A stretch of DNA of 64,000 nucleotides from an uncultured Clostridia bacterium. GTDB taxonomy: Bacteria; Bacillota; Clostridia; Oscillospirales; Oscillospiraceae. Position numbers and translations under genes: made by a program. Numbering within the stretch: the first letter of the stretch is position 1; every line of letters starts with the position of its first letter. The notes under the pieces were generated by a model, which ran no database searches, was not told the origin of the DNA, and was given only the letters and a program-made list of their open reading frames with translations. Positions 52,697-61,269 of this stretch are shown in pieces. The DNA lies in NCBI GenBank assembly GCA_947173485.1, contig CAMWFH010000003.1, positions 124,001 through 188,000 on the forward strand, read 5' to 3'.

Positions 52697-52725
52697 AGTA
52701 TACCAGTATCCGGCAAAATACACAA
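52697..52725 (-). promoter_or_regulatory. Toxin (RNA I-like) promoter
   Basis: Leftward TTGTGT (52720-52725), 17 nt, TATACT (52697-52702). The transcript would start near 52690 and run about 180 nt to the hairpin. Confidence 0.65.
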
Positions 52726-52782
52726 CAAAAAAATGATGTGGACCGGCCCGCCAGACCCCTGCCGGCAGGGGTCAACACAGCC

Positions 52783-52811
52783 TTGACAAGGAGGGCTCGG
52801 GCAGGTATGAT
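52783..52811 (+). promoter_or_regulatory. thyA promoter
   Basis: Consensus TTGACA (52783-52788), 17 nt, TATGAT (52806-52811). Confidence 0.85.
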
Positions 52812-52851
52812 GAGGATATATTCGATCAGACAACAGATAGGAGAGGACCCC

Positions 52852-53682
52852 ATGAGCTATGCGGACACCGTGTTCATCCAGGTCTGCCGGGATATCCTGG
52901 CCACCGGCTTTCGAGACGACGGTCTCTCCGTCCGCCCCCACTGGGCCGACGGCACCCCCGCCCACACCATCAAGAAATTCGGCATCGTCAACCGCTACGA
53001 CCTCCGGGAGGAGTTCCCCATCATGACCCTGCGGCGGACCTACTTCAAGTCCTGCGTGGACGAGCTGCTGTGGATCTGGCAGAAGAAGAGCAATGACGTC
53101 CGCCAGCTCCAGAGCCACATCTGGGACGCCTGGGCCGATGAACAGGGCACCATCGGCAAGGCCTACGGCTACCAGCTGGGGGTGAAGCACCGCTATAGGG
53201 ACGGGATGTATGACCAGGTGGACCGGGTCCTGAAGGACCTCCGGGAGGACCCCGCCAGCCGCCGGATGGTCACCAGCCTCTATAACCACCACGACCTCCA
53301 CGAGATGGGCCTGGCCCCCTGCGCCTGGTCCATGACCTTCAACGTCAGCGGGAACGTGCTCAATGCCGTGCTGAACCAGCGGAGCCAGGATATGCTCACC
53401 GCCAGCAACTGGAACGTGTGCCAATACGCCGTCCTCCTCCATATGATGGCCCGCGCCAGCGGCCTGGTCGCCGGGGAGCTGCTCCACGTCATCGCCGACT
53501 GCCATATCTATGACCGGCATATCCCCCTGGTGGAGGAGCTGCTCACCCGGACGCCCCGGCCCGCCCCCCGGCTGGTCATCGACCCGGACGTGACCGGTTT
53601 TTATGACTTCACCGTGGACAGCTTCCGGCTGGAGGGCTATGACCCTTGGGCCTTTGACGAGAAGATCGAGGTGGCTATCTGA
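52852..53682 (+). CDS. thyA: Thymidylate synthase (ThyA-type)
   Basis: A 276-residue protein methylating dUMP to dTMP with methylene-tetrahydrofolate. The catalytic Cys is in GLAPCAWSMTFNVSG (standard enzymes read LPPCHxxFQFYV), the dUMP-binding segment is NQRSQDMLTASNWNVCQYAVLLHMMA, and HVIADCHIYDRHI holds the conserved His/Tyr pair. The match is clear but the protein belongs to a divergent Clostridial subgroup. ATG 52852 has GGAGAGG upstream. It is followed by a 60-residue protein and folA, which reduces the dihydrofolate it produces. Confidence 0.9.
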   Translation: MSYADTVFIQVCRDILATGFRDDGLSVRPHWADGTPAHTIKKFGIVNRYDLREEFPIMTLRRTYFKSCVDELLWIWQKKSNDVRQLQSHIWDAWADEQGTIGKAYGYQLGVKHRYRDGMYDQVDRVLKDLREDPASRRMVTSLYNHHDLHEMGLAPCAWSMTFNVSGNVLNAVLNQRSQDMLTASNWNVCQYAVLLHMMARASGLVAGELLHVIADCHIYDRHIPLVEELLTRTPRPAPRLVIDPDVTGFYDFTVDSFRLEGYDPWAFDEKIEVAI

Positions 53683-53750
53683 CAGGCAGCTACTTCGGCA
53701 ATGGATACGAATTATCACACGCTCATCATGAAAGGATCGGTGATCTCAGT

Positions 53751-53933
53751 ATGCCAGGAGACGCAAATTGGTCTACACAGGTGGACTCCACCCTAAAACG
53801 GCAAGCGGAAGAAGTCCTTACGAATCTACTGGAAGCGCAGATAGACCGCATGAACGGCTATCGAGGCCGTGATGCCCGAGATGTTTTGCGGGATATGGAG
53901 CGGACTGTTTCGGAGATAAAAAGCAATAGTTAA
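53751..53933 (+). CDS. Hypothetical 60-residue protein
   Basis: No family recognised with confidence. Hydrophilic and helical (STLKRQAEEVLTNLLEAQIDRM, then RDVLRDMERTVSEIKSN), reminiscent of small antitoxin or regulator proteins but without a clear DNA-binding motif. GGTGA lies 7 nt before ATG 53751. It sits between thyA and folA in a stretch that is more AT-rich than both. Confidence 0.5.
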   Translation: MPGDANWSTQVDSTLKRQAEEVLTNLLEAQIDRMNGYRGRDARDVLRDMERTVSEIKSNS

Positions 53934-54008
53934 AAGTTAAATATGCGGCAGGACAACAAGGATCTATCTCTCTAAAGACTTTGATCAAATATCATGTGAG
54001 GTGGCTAT

Positions 54009-54509
54009 ATGAATGCGATCGCGGCGGTCAGTCTTGACTGGGGCATCGGGCAGGGGAACGGCCTGCTGTTCCATATCTCCGAGGATATGCGCCGTTTTCG
54101 GGCCCTGACGACCGGCGGGACCGTCCTCATGGGCCGCAGGACCCTGGATTCCATGCCCAACGGACGCCCCCTGCCCCAACGGCGGAACATCGTCCTCACC
54201 CGCCAGCCGGACTTTCACCGGGAGGGGGTGGAGGTCGTCCACTCCATCCAGGAGGCCCTGGCCCTGGCGGGGGAGGACGCCTGGGTCATCGGCGGCGGGG
54301 AGATCTATGCCGCCCTGCTGCCCTACTGCCGGCGGTGCTATATCACCCGGGTCTACGCCCAGCCGGCCTGCGATACCTTCTTCCCAGATCTGGACCGGCT
54401 GCCCCAGTGGCGGCTCTTCCGGTCAGAGCCGGTCTGCGGCGGGGAGGAACCGGCCTATCAGTTCGTGGAGTATATTCAGCCCTGCCCCGCAGGCTCCGGG
54501 GGGATCTGA
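54009..54509 (+). CDS. folA: Dihydrofolate reductase
   Basis: A 166-residue DHFR. Seen: MNAIAAVSLDWGIGQGNGLLFHISEDMRRF (substrate and Met20 loop, catalytic Glu in SEDMRRF), TVLMGRRTLDSMP (NADPH binding), AWVIGGGEIYAALLPY and the terminal strands. It restores tetrahydrofolate from the dihydrofolate made by ThyA, whose gene lies upstream. GAGGTGG precedes ATG 54009. The catalytic acid is Glu where many bacterial enzymes have Asp, as in some Gram-positive ones. Confidence 0.93.
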   Translation: MNAIAAVSLDWGIGQGNGLLFHISEDMRRFRALTTGGTVLMGRRTLDSMPNGRPLPQRRNIVLTRQPDFHREGVEVVHSIQEALALAGEDAWVIGGGEIYAALLPYCRRCYITRVYAQPACDTFFPDLDRLPQWRLFRSEPVCGGEEPAYQFVEYIQPCPAGSGGI

Positions 54510-54528
54510 CAGATGGGAGGAGATCTTC

Positions 54529-56100
54529 TTGAAAAAACGACTGCTCATCCTTAGCGCGCTCCTGCTGTGCCTTGTCCTGCCGGTCCCCAGGGCCGCGGCC
54601 TTCAGCGATGTGGCCCCCAGCAGCTGGTACGCCGCCGCCGTGGGGGAGATGACCGCCTCCGGCCTGCTGCGGGGCTATGAGGACGGCACCTTCCGCCCGG
54701 ACCGGACCATCTCCGGGGCGGAGTTCGTCACCATCACCGCACGGGCGGCGGGCCTGGCCCCCCGGAGCGGTCAGTGCAGCCACTGGGCGGCAGGCTATAC
54801 GGAGGCCGCGCTCCAGGCGGGCTGGTATGACTGGGACGAGCTGCCGCCCACCGGCGAGACCTTCGACCAGCCAGTCCCCCGGCAGGTGGCGGTGAAGATC
54901 CTGATGAAGGCTTTCCTGCCGGAGGCACGGGGGGACTATATGACGGAGTCCCGGAAGATCGCCGACTTCGCCCAGCTGGATGGCCGCTACTACGAGGCGG
55001 TGCTGGCCGCCTATGCCACCGGCGTGGTCCGGGGGGACTCCGGCGGTACTTTCCGCCCCAAGAGCGGCCTGAGCCGGGCGGAGGCCTGCATCCTGATCCA
55101 GCGGGCCCTCCAGCGGGGCTCTGCCGGCCCCGCCGGACCGGGCGGCCCCGCCCAGCCGGAGCAGCCTATAGCGCCGGTCCCCCAGCCGGTGACCACCATC
55201 CAGGGGGGCGTCTCTCAGAACGGCTGGCTCCAGGTGATCGATGCCCAGCTCTGCAACGAAGCCGGCCAGCCGGTGGCGCTGCGGGGCATGAGCAGCCACG
55301 GCCTCCACTGGTTCCCCCAATATACGAACGCCCAGTCCATCCAGAACACCGCCGCCTACGGAGCCAATGTGTTCCGGGTGGCCATGTACACCGGGGAGGG
55401 CGGCTACCTCAGCCAGCCGGCGGCGGTGAAGGCCCAGGCCATCGCCGCTATCGATGCCGCCATCGCCCAGGATATGTATGTCATCCTGGACTGGCATATC
55501 CTCTCTGACGGCAGTCCCTTCTCCCATGTGACGGAGGCGGAGGCGTTCTTTACAGAGATTGCCGAGCGCTATCAGGACAGCCCCGCCCTCCTGTATGAGA
55601 TCTGCAACGAACCCAACGGCGGCGCTACCTGGGCCGGGGACGTGAAGCCCTATGCCCAGCGGGTGCTGGCCGCCATCCGGGCCCAGTCCCCCAAGGCGGT
55701 GGTGCTGATCGGCAGCCCCACCTGGAGCCAGGATATCCATCTGGCGGCGGCGGACCCGGTGGAGGGGGAGAACTTGCTGTACACCCTCCACTTCTACGCC
55801 GGCACCCACGGGGCGGACCTCCGCTCCCGCATCGACAGCGCCAGGGCCGCAGGCACCGGCATCTTCGTCTCCGAGTGGGGCACCAGCCGGGCCGACGGCA
55901 GCGGCGGCGTCTTTATCGAGGAGTCTAAGGTGTGGCTGGACTTTTTGGACCAGCGGGGCATCAGCTGGTGCAACTGGTCCCTCTGCGACAAGAACGAGAC
56001 CTCCGCCGCCCTCCAGCCCGGGACCCCCGCGGACCGGCCCTGGACCGGCGCCGATCTCACCGCCTCCGGCAGCTTCGTCTTTTCCCGGTTCGGGGGGTGA
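54529..56100 (+). CDS. SLH-anchored glycoside hydrolase family 5 enzyme
   Basis: A 523-residue secreted enzyme. Signal peptide KKRLLILSALLLCLVLPVPRAAA, then SLH domains (FSDVAPSSWYAAAVGEMTASGLLRGYEDGTFRP; later YEAVLAAYATGVVRGDSGGTFRPKSGLSRAEA), a Pro-rich linker near residue 210, and a GH5 domain (about 220-520). The acid-base Glu is in LYEICNEPNG and the nucleophile Glu in IFVSEWGTS. Likely an endoglucanase or similar beta-glycanase on the cell surface. The start is TTG 54529, with GGAGGA seven nt upstream; no good ATG is near. It follows folA by 19 nt and may share its transcript. Confidence 0.88.
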   Translation: MKKRLLILSALLLCLVLPVPRAAAFSDVAPSSWYAAAVGEMTASGLLRGYEDGTFRPDRTISGAEFVTITARAAGLAPRSGQCSHWAAGYTEAALQAGWYDWDELPPTGETFDQPVPRQVAVKILMKAFLPEARGDYMTESRKIADFAQLDGRYYEAVLAAYATGVVRGDSGGTFRPKSGLSRAEACILIQRALQRGSAGPAGPGGPAQPEQPIAPVPQPVTTIQGGVSQNGWLQVIDAQLCNEAGQPVALRGMSSHGLHWFPQYTNAQSIQNTAAYGANVFRVAMYTGEGGYLSQPAAVKAQAIAAIDAAIAQDMYVILDWHILSDGSPFSHVTEAEAFFTEIAERYQDSPALLYEICNEPNGGATWAGDVKPYAQRVLAAIRAQSPKAVVLIGSPTWSQDIHLAAADPVEGENLLYTLHFYAGTHGADLRSRIDSARAAGTGIFVSEWGTSRADGSGGVFIEESKVWLDFLDQRGISWCNWSLCDKNETSAALQPGTPADRPWTGADLTASGSFVFSRFGG

Positions 56101-56141
56101 TCCCCCCGGACCGGACTCCAAAAAAATCCCGCTCCGCAGTC

Positions 56142-56170
56142 TTGACTTTCTGTTTTATTTCGCATATACT
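56142..56170 (+). promoter_or_regulatory. pyr operon promoter
   Basis: TTGACT (56142-56147), 17 nt, TATACT (56165-56170), 70 nt before the pyrC start. Confidence 0.85.
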
Positions 56171-56197
56171 AGCAGGGATATGGAGAGGAACGATGCC

Positions 56198-56225
56198 GGC
56201 GCAAGGGAAGAGCTTGCGCCTTTTT
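56198..56225 (+). promoter_or_regulatory. Leader terminator (attenuator) of the pyr operon
   Basis: GGCGCAAG (56198-56205) pairs with CTTGCGCC (56213-56220), then TTTTT. It lies between the promoter and pyrC, so it can only work as a conditional stop. A leader frame, GGAGAGG then ATG at 56193, reads through the hairpin and into pyrC in another frame, suggesting that translation could open the terminator. No PyrR-type consensus was recognised in the short leader. Confidence 0.7.
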
Positions 56226-56239
56226 AAGGGAGGAAAACG

Positions 56240-57517
56240 ATGGATCTTGTCATTCGTGGCTGCCAGGTATTGGAAAACGGATCTTTTACCTCTGCGGAGC
56301 TGCTGATTCGGGGCGGTAAGCTGATGGAGATCGGCCCCCACGTCTCCGATTCCGGCCTTCCCGTTCTCACATTTGAACAGGCGGTGGTCTTGCCCGGTCT
56401 TGTGGATGTTCATGTTCATCTTCGAGAGCCGGGCTTTTCTTATAAGGCCACTGTAGCCAGCGAGACCCGAGCCGCCGCCCGCGGGGGCTTCACCGCCCTG
56501 TGCGCCATGCCCAATCTGGACCCGGTGCCCGACAGCGCCGCCCATCTGGAGGAGGAGCTGGCCCTTCTGCGGCGGGATGCCGCCGTCACCGTCCGCCCCT
56601 ACGGGGCCATCACCGTAGGGGAGCGGGGACAGGCCCTGGCGGACCTGGAGGCCATGGCCCCCTATGTGGCCGGGTTCTCCGATGACGGCAAAGGGGTCCA
56701 GGCCCCGGAGATGATGCGCGCCGCCATGGTCCGGGCCAAGGCCCTTGATAAGCTGATCGTAGCCCACTGCGAGGACGAGAGCCTCCTCCGGGGCGGCTAT
56801 ATCCATGACGGCACCTACGCAAAAGCCCACGGCCACCGGGGCATCTGCTCCGAGAGCGAGTGGGGCCCCATCGCCCGGGACGCGGCCCTGGCGGCGGAGA
56901 CCGGCTGCGGCTACCACGTCTGCCACGTCTCCGCCAAGGAGAGCGTAGACGTGATCCGCCGCGCCAAGGCCCAGGGGGTGGACATCACCGCTGAGACAGG
57001 CCCTCACTACCTGCTCCTTACCGATGAGGACCTCCAGGAGGACGGCCGGTTCAAGATGAACCCGCCTATCCGCGCCCAGGAGGACCGGGAGGCACTGCTG
57101 GCGGGGATCCTGGACGGGACCCTGGATATGATCGTCACCGACCACGCCCCCCATTCGGCGGAGGAGAAGAGCCGGGGGTTGGAGAAGAGCCTTATGGGCG
57201 TGGTGGGGCTGGAGACCAGCTTCCCCCTGCTTTACACCTATCTGGTGAAGAAAGGCGTCCTTTCCCTGGACAAGCTCCTGGAGCTGATGTGCTATGCCCC
57301 CGCCCGCCGTTTCGGCCTCCCGGCAGGGCTGACGATCGGCCAGCCGGCCAACTTCGCCGTCTGGGACCTGGAGAGCGAGTATACCATCGACCCGGCGGAC
57401 TTCCTCTCCATGGGTAAGGCCACCCCCTTCACCGGCTGGAAGGTCTGCGGCGACTGCCTCATGACCATCGCCAACGGAAATATCGCTTACAGAAAGGAGG
57501 ACCGGCATGAAGCGTGA
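56240..57517 (+). CDS. pyrC: PyrC: dihydroorotase
   Basis: A 425-residue class I dihydroorotase cyclising carbamoyl-aspartate. Zinc ligands: LVDVHVHLREPG (HxH), KLIVAHCEDE and CHVSAKESVD (His), with the metal-binding Asp in MIVTDHAPHS. The family pattern ARGGFTALCAMPNLDPVPD is present. GGAGG precedes ATG 56240. First gene of the pyr operon; its stop overlaps the pyrK start by 11 nt. Confidence 0.94.
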   Translation: MDLVIRGCQVLENGSFTSAELLIRGGKLMEIGPHVSDSGLPVLTFEQAVVLPGLVDVHVHLREPGFSYKATVASETRAAARGGFTALCAMPNLDPVPDSAAHLEEELALLRRDAAVTVRPYGAITVGERGQALADLEAMAPYVAGFSDDGKGVQAPEMMRAAMVRAKALDKLIVAHCEDESLLRGGYIHDGTYAKAHGHRGICSESEWGPIARDAALAAETGCGYHVCHVSAKESVDVIRRAKAQGVDITAETGPHYLLLTDEDLQEDGRFKMNPPIRAQEDREALLAGILDGTLDMIVTDHAPHSAEEKSRGLEKSLMGVVGLETSFPLLYTYLVKKGVLSLDKLLELMCYAPARRFGLPAGLTIGQPANFAVWDLESEYTIDPADFLSMGKATPFTGWKVCGDCLMTIANGNIAYRKEDRHEA

Positions 57518-58232
57518 AGCCCTGACCGTCACCCAAAACCGGGAGATCGCCCCCGGCGTCTTTGAGATGGCCCTCACCGGGGACCTGTCCGCTGTCACCG
57601 CGCCGGGGCAATTCGTGAACATCGCCCTGCCGGGCCGGTTCCTCCGGCGGCCTATCTCCGTCTGCCAATGGACGGCGGAGAGCCTGACCATCATCTACAA
57701 GGTGGTGGGGACCGGCACGGCGGACCTGAGCCGCCTCCCCGCCGGGGAGACCTTGGACGTGCTCACCGGGTTGGGCAACGGCTACGACATCGCCAAATGC
57801 CCGGACCATGTGGCCGTCATTGGCGGCGGCGTGGGGGTGCCCCCCATGTATGGCCTGGCAAAGGCCCTGCTGGCAGCGGGGAAGAGCGTCCACGCCATCC
57901 TGGGCTTCAATGCCAAGAGCGAGATCTTCTATGAGGACTCCTTCCGGGCCCTGGGCTGTGACGTGACCGTCACCACCGTGGACGGGAGCTATGGGACAAA
58001 GGGCTTCGTCACCGACGCCATGACGGAGGCCGACCGGTACGTCTGCGCCTGCGGTCCCCTGCCCATGCTGAAGGCGGTCTACAACAAGTCGGAGGACGGC
58101 CAGTTCTCCTTTGAGGAGCGGATGGGCTGCGGCTTCGGGGCCTGCATGGGCTGCACCTGCCACACCACCGATGGACACAAGCGTCTCTGCAAGGAGGGAC
58201 CGGTGCTGGAAAGGAGGGAGATCGTATGGTAG
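57507..58232 (+). CDS. pyrK: PyrK: dihydroorotate dehydrogenase electron-transfer subunit
   Basis: A 241-residue FAD- and 2Fe-2S-containing subunit that passes electrons from dihydroorotate dehydrogenase to NAD. The FAD region is RFLRRPISVCQW; the NAD region is VAVIGGGVGVPPMYGLAKALL; the iron-sulfur cluster Cys are in RMGCGFGACMGCTC plus KRLCKEG. It overlaps pyrC by 11 nt and pyrD by 7 nt, which fits a class 1B complex. Confidence 0.94.
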   Translation: MKREALTVTQNREIAPGVFEMALTGDLSAVTAPGQFVNIALPGRFLRRPISVCQWTAESLTIIYKVVGTGTADLSRLPAGETLDVLTGLGNGYDIAKCPDHVAVIGGGVGVPPMYGLAKALLAAGKSVHAILGFNAKSEIFYEDSFRALGCDVTVTTVDGSYGTKGFVTDAMTEADRYVCACGPLPMLKAVYNKSEDGQFSFEERMGCGFGACMGCTCHTTDGHKRLCKEGPVLERREIVW

Positions 58233-59140
58233 ATACAAGGGTCACCCTGTCGGGCCTGATGCTGGACAACCCCGTGATCCCCGCCAGCGGCACCTTCGGC
58301 TTCGGTTATGAGTTCGCGGACATCTATGATATCGATATCCTGGGCTCCATCTCCCTGAAGGGCACCACCAAGGAGCCCCGCTTCGGCAACCCCACCCCCC
58401 GAATCGCCGAGTGCCGGGAGGGACTGATCAACAGCGTGGGCCTACAAAACCCTGGCGTCCACGCGGTCATTTCGGAGGAGCTTCCCAAGCTGGCCAAGTG
58501 CTTCCACAAGAAGGCCATCGCTAACGTCAGCGGCTTCTCCATCGACGACTACGTCTACGCCGCCGCCCTTTTGGACAAGGAGGACCAGATCGGCCTGCTG
58601 GAGATCAACATCTCCTGTCCCAATGTCCACCACGGCGGCATGGCCTTCGGTACCGACCCCCAGAACGCCGCCGCCGTGACGAGAGCGGTGAAGGAGGTCT
58701 GCCAGAAACCGGTCTACATCAAGCTGACCCCCAACGTGACGGATATCGTGGCCGTGGCCGCCGCCTGCGCCGAGGCCGGGGCCGACGGTCTGAGCCTGAT
58801 CAACACCCTTCTGGGGATGCGGATCGATCTCAAGACCCGCCGCCCGGTGATCGCCAACACCATGGGGGGCTTCTCCGGCCGGGCCATCCAGCCGGTGGCC
58901 CTGCGGATGGTCTACCAGGTCTACGGCCTGGGCCTGCCCATCATGGGCATGGGGGGCGTGTCCACCGCGGAGGACGTGATCGAGATGATGCTGGCCGGGG
59001 CCACCGCCGTCCAGGTGGGGGCGGAGAATTTAGTCATCCCCACCGCCTGCAAGGATATCATCGAAAATTTGCCCGCCGTGATGGCCCGCTACGGCATCAC
59101 CCGGCTGGCGGATATAATAGGAGGAGCGCACCATGGGTAA
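58226..59140 (+). CDS. pyrD: PyrD: dihydroorotate dehydrogenase (class 1B, NAD-dependent)
   Basis: A 304-residue FMN enzyme. The class 1B catalytic Cys is in [17 protein letters not shown], and the FMN-binding stretch is [22 protein letters not shown]; the N-terminal [21 protein letters not shown] is typical. Pairing with PyrK confirms class 1B. ATG 58226 overlaps pyrK by 7 nt, and the next gene pyrF starts 8 nt before its end. Confidence 0.94.
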   Translation: MVDTRVTLSGLMLDNPVIPASGTFGFGYEFADIYDIDILGSISLKGTTKEPRFGNPTPRIAECREGLINSVGLQNPGVHAVISEELPKLAKCFHKKAIANVSGFSIDDYVYAAALLDKEDQIGLLEINISCPNVHHGGMAFGTDPQNAAAVTRAVKEVCQKPVYIKLTPNVTDIVAVAAACAEAGADGLSLINTLLGMRIDLKTRRPVIANTMGGFSGRAIQPVALRMVYQVYGLGLPIMGMGGVSTAEDVIEMMLAGATAVQVGAENLVIPTACKDIIENLPAVMARYGITRLADIIGGAHHG

Positions 59141-59831
59141 AGATGTGATCGTCGCCTGCGACTTTGCTGGCAGAGACGCCGCGGAACGTTTTCTGGACCA
59201 GTTCACCGGGGAGAAGCCCTATGTCAAGATCGGGATGGAGCTGTTCTACGCCGCCGGGCCGGACATCGTCCGGTCCCTCAAGGACCGGGGCCACAAGGTC
59301 TTTCTGGACCTGAAGCTCTGCGACATCCCCAACACCGTGAAGAAGTCCATGGCCGTCCTCCGGGACCTGGGGGCGGACATGGTGAACCTCCATGCCAGCG
59401 GCACCATCGAGATGATGGAGGCCGCCCTGGAGGGCCTGACCCGGCCTGACGGCACCCGGCCCCTGCTGATCGCCGTCACCCAGCTGACCTCCACCAGCGA
59501 GGAGCGGATGCGCCGGGACCTGCTGATCGAGCGGCCCCTGCCGGAGGTGGTCCTCCACTACGCCCAGAACGCCAAGACCGCCGGCCTGGACGGCGTGGTC
59601 TGCTCCCCCCTGGAGGCCGGCGGCGTCCACGAGCGGTGCGGGGCGGACTTTCTGACCGTGACCCCCGGCGTCCGGTTCGCCGGCGGCGACGTGGGGGACC
59701 AGGTCCGGGTGACCACCCCCGCCAAGGCCCGGGAGATCGGCTCGGACTACATCGTGGTAGGCCGGCCCATCACCGCCGCGGCGGACCCGGTAGCGGCTTA
59801 CCGGCAGTGCGTGAAGGACTTTGTAGGATGA
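59133..59831 (+). CDS. pyrF: PyrF: orotidine-5-phosphate decarboxylase
   Basis: A 232-residue decarboxylase giving UMP. The catalytic Asp-Lys-Asp set is in [14 protein letters not shown] (DxKxxD), the N-terminal Asp is in [10 protein letters not shown], and the phosphate loop is near [27 protein letters not shown]. It overlaps pyrD by 8 nt and the metallo-beta-lactamase-fold gene by 4 nt. Confidence 0.94.
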   Translation: MGKDVIVACDFAGRDAAERFLDQFTGEKPYVKIGMELFYAAGPDIVRSLKDRGHKVFLDLKLCDIPNTVKKSMAVLRDLGADMVNLHASGTIEMMEAALEGLTRPDGTRPLLIAVTQLTSTSEERMRRDLLIERPLPEVVLHYAQNAKTAGLDGVVCSPLEAGGVHERCGADFLTVTPGVRFAGGDVGDQVRVTTPAKAREIGSDYIVVGRPITAAADPVAAYRQCVKDFVG

Positions 59832-60592
59832 CCAGCGACTGGTTCACGATCGACCGAATCGACCCCCGTACCTTTGTCCTCAGCGAGTACCGCCACTGGG
59901 AGGAGACCCACTGCTATCTTCTCTTAGGGGAGGAGCGCGGGCTGCTGATCGATACGGGCCTGGGCATCTGCGATATCAAGGAGCAGGTGGACCGGCTGAC
60001 GGATCTGCCCGCGGCCGCCGTGGCCACGCACATCCACTGGGACCACATCGGCGGACACCGGTATTTCCCGGAGTTCTATGCCCACGAGGCGGAGCTGCCC
60101 TGGCTCCAGGGGAGCTTCCCCCTGTCCATGGATACCATCCGGGCTATGGTCCTAGACCGGTGCGATCCGCCGTCAGATCTTGACGTAAGCGCCTACGAGC
60201 TGTTCCAGGGCACCCCCACCCGCCTCCTGGCCGATGGGGATACGATCGACCTGGGCGGCCGGACCATCCGGGCCCTCCATACGCCGGGCCACTCTCCGGG
60301 GCACCTGTGCTTTTGGGAGGCAGAGACCGGATATCTTTTCACCGGTGACCTGGTGTATAAGGACACCCTTTTTGCCTACTACCCCTCCACGGACCCTGCC
60401 GCCTATCTCCGCTCCTTGGAAAAGATCGCCGCCCTGCCCGCGAAGCGGGTCTTTCCTGGGCACCATACTTTGGACACCGCCCCGGAACTCGTCCTTCGGA
60501 TGCGAGACGCTTTCCGGGACCTGGACCGGGCCGGGAAGCTCTGCCACGGCAGCGGCACCTTCGACTTCGGCGATTGGGCCGTATGGCTATAA
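59828..60592 (+). CDS. Metallo-beta-lactamase-fold hydrolase in the pyr operon
   Basis: A 254-residue protein with the HxHxDH signature as [15 protein letters not shown], the bridging region [26 protein letters not shown] and a final His in PGHHTLD. It should bind two metals. Substrate unknown; relatives act as glyoxalase II-like thioesterases, or phosphodiesterases. The start ATG 59828 overlaps the pyrF stop (ATGA). It is one of three genes sitting between pyrF and pyrE; the link to pyrimidine metabolism is only positional. Confidence 0.88.
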   Translation: MTSDWFTIDRIDPRTFVLSEYRHWEETHCYLLLGEERGLLIDTGLGICDIKEQVDRLTDLPAAAVATHIHWDHIGGHRYFPEFYAHEAELPWLQGSFPLSMDTIRAMVLDRCDPPSDLDVSAYELFQGTPTRLLADGDTIDLGGRTIRALHTPGHSPGHLCFWEAETGYLFTGDLVYKDTLFAYYPSTDPAAYLRSLEKIAALPAKRVFPGHHTLDTAPELVLRMRDAFRDLDRAGKLCHGSGTFDFGDWAVWL

Positions 60593-60615
60593 AAACTGCT
60601 GTAAAGAGAGAGGAT

Positions 60616-61269
60616 ATGCTGTATAAAACGATACTGTTCGACCTGGACGGTACCCTCACGAAGTCCGACCCAGGCATCATCCACGCCGCCTGCTACGCCC
60701 TGGAGCGGATGGGCCTCACGCCGCCGCCCCCGGAGCGGATGCTGCGGTTCGTAGGCCCGCCGCTGGTGGTGTCCTTGAAGGATGTGTTCCAGATGAACGA
60801 CGAGGACTGCCGGCAGGCGGTGGCGCTGTTCCAGGAGTACTACAACGGCCAGGGCTGGCGGGAGAACCAGGTCTACCCCGGCATCCCGGAGCTGCTGTCG
60901 GACCTGCGCCGGGCGGGCCGGACCCTCATGGTGGCCACCTCCAAGCCGGACGCCATCTCCCACCAGATCCTGGAGCATTTCGGCCTGGCGGAGTATTTCC
61001 ACCATATCCAGGGGGCTTTCCAGTATGAGAGCCACTGCCAGAAGGCGGCGGTGATCCAAAAGGCCCTGGCAGACTGCCCCTACGAGGGGCCTGCCGTGAT
61101 GGTGGGGGACCGGGAGAACGACTGCGCCGGCGCCAGGGAGAACGGCTTGCCCACGATCGGCGTCCTCTATGGCTACGGCGACCGGGCCGAGCTGGAGGCC
61201 GCCGGAGCCGCCGTTATCGCAGAGGATGTGTCCCACCTGGGGCGCATCCTGCTGGAGGAGGGACCATGA
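60616..61269 (+). CDS. HAD-family hydrolase (phosphoglycolate phosphatase-like)
   Basis: A 217-residue HAD phosphatase. Motif I TILFDLDGTLTKSDPG with both Asp residues, motif II TLMVATSKPD, motif III QKAAVIQKALADC (Lys), and motif IV VMVGDRENDCAGARENG. Subfamily resembles PGP/phosphoglycolate phosphatases with a helical cap; a nucleotidase role is possible given the operon, and is inference. ATG 60616 preferred over the upstream frame from 60574. It is 23 nt after the MBL gene and overlaps the NADAR gene by 4 nt. Confidence 0.87.
   Translation: MLYKTILFDLDGTLTKSDPGIIHAACYALERMGLTPPPPERMLRFVGPPLVVSLKDVFQMNDEDCRQAVALFQEYYNGQGWRENQVYPGIPELLSDLRRAGRTLMVATSKPDAISHQILEHFGLAEYFHHIQGAFQYESHCQKAAVIQKALADCPYEGPAVMVGDRENDCAGARENGLPTIGVLYGYGDRAELEAAGAAVIAEDVSHLGRILLEEGP

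Noticed and set aside
52572..52853. 93-residue minus-strand frame through the toxin region
   Set aside because: No ribosome site and no similarity; the 31-residue frame has a perfect Shine-Dalgarno and a family-like pattern.
52642..53718. 358-residue minus-strand frame opposite thyA
   Set aside because: Shadow of thyA; the plus strand has a consensus promoter, ribosome site and catalytic motifs.
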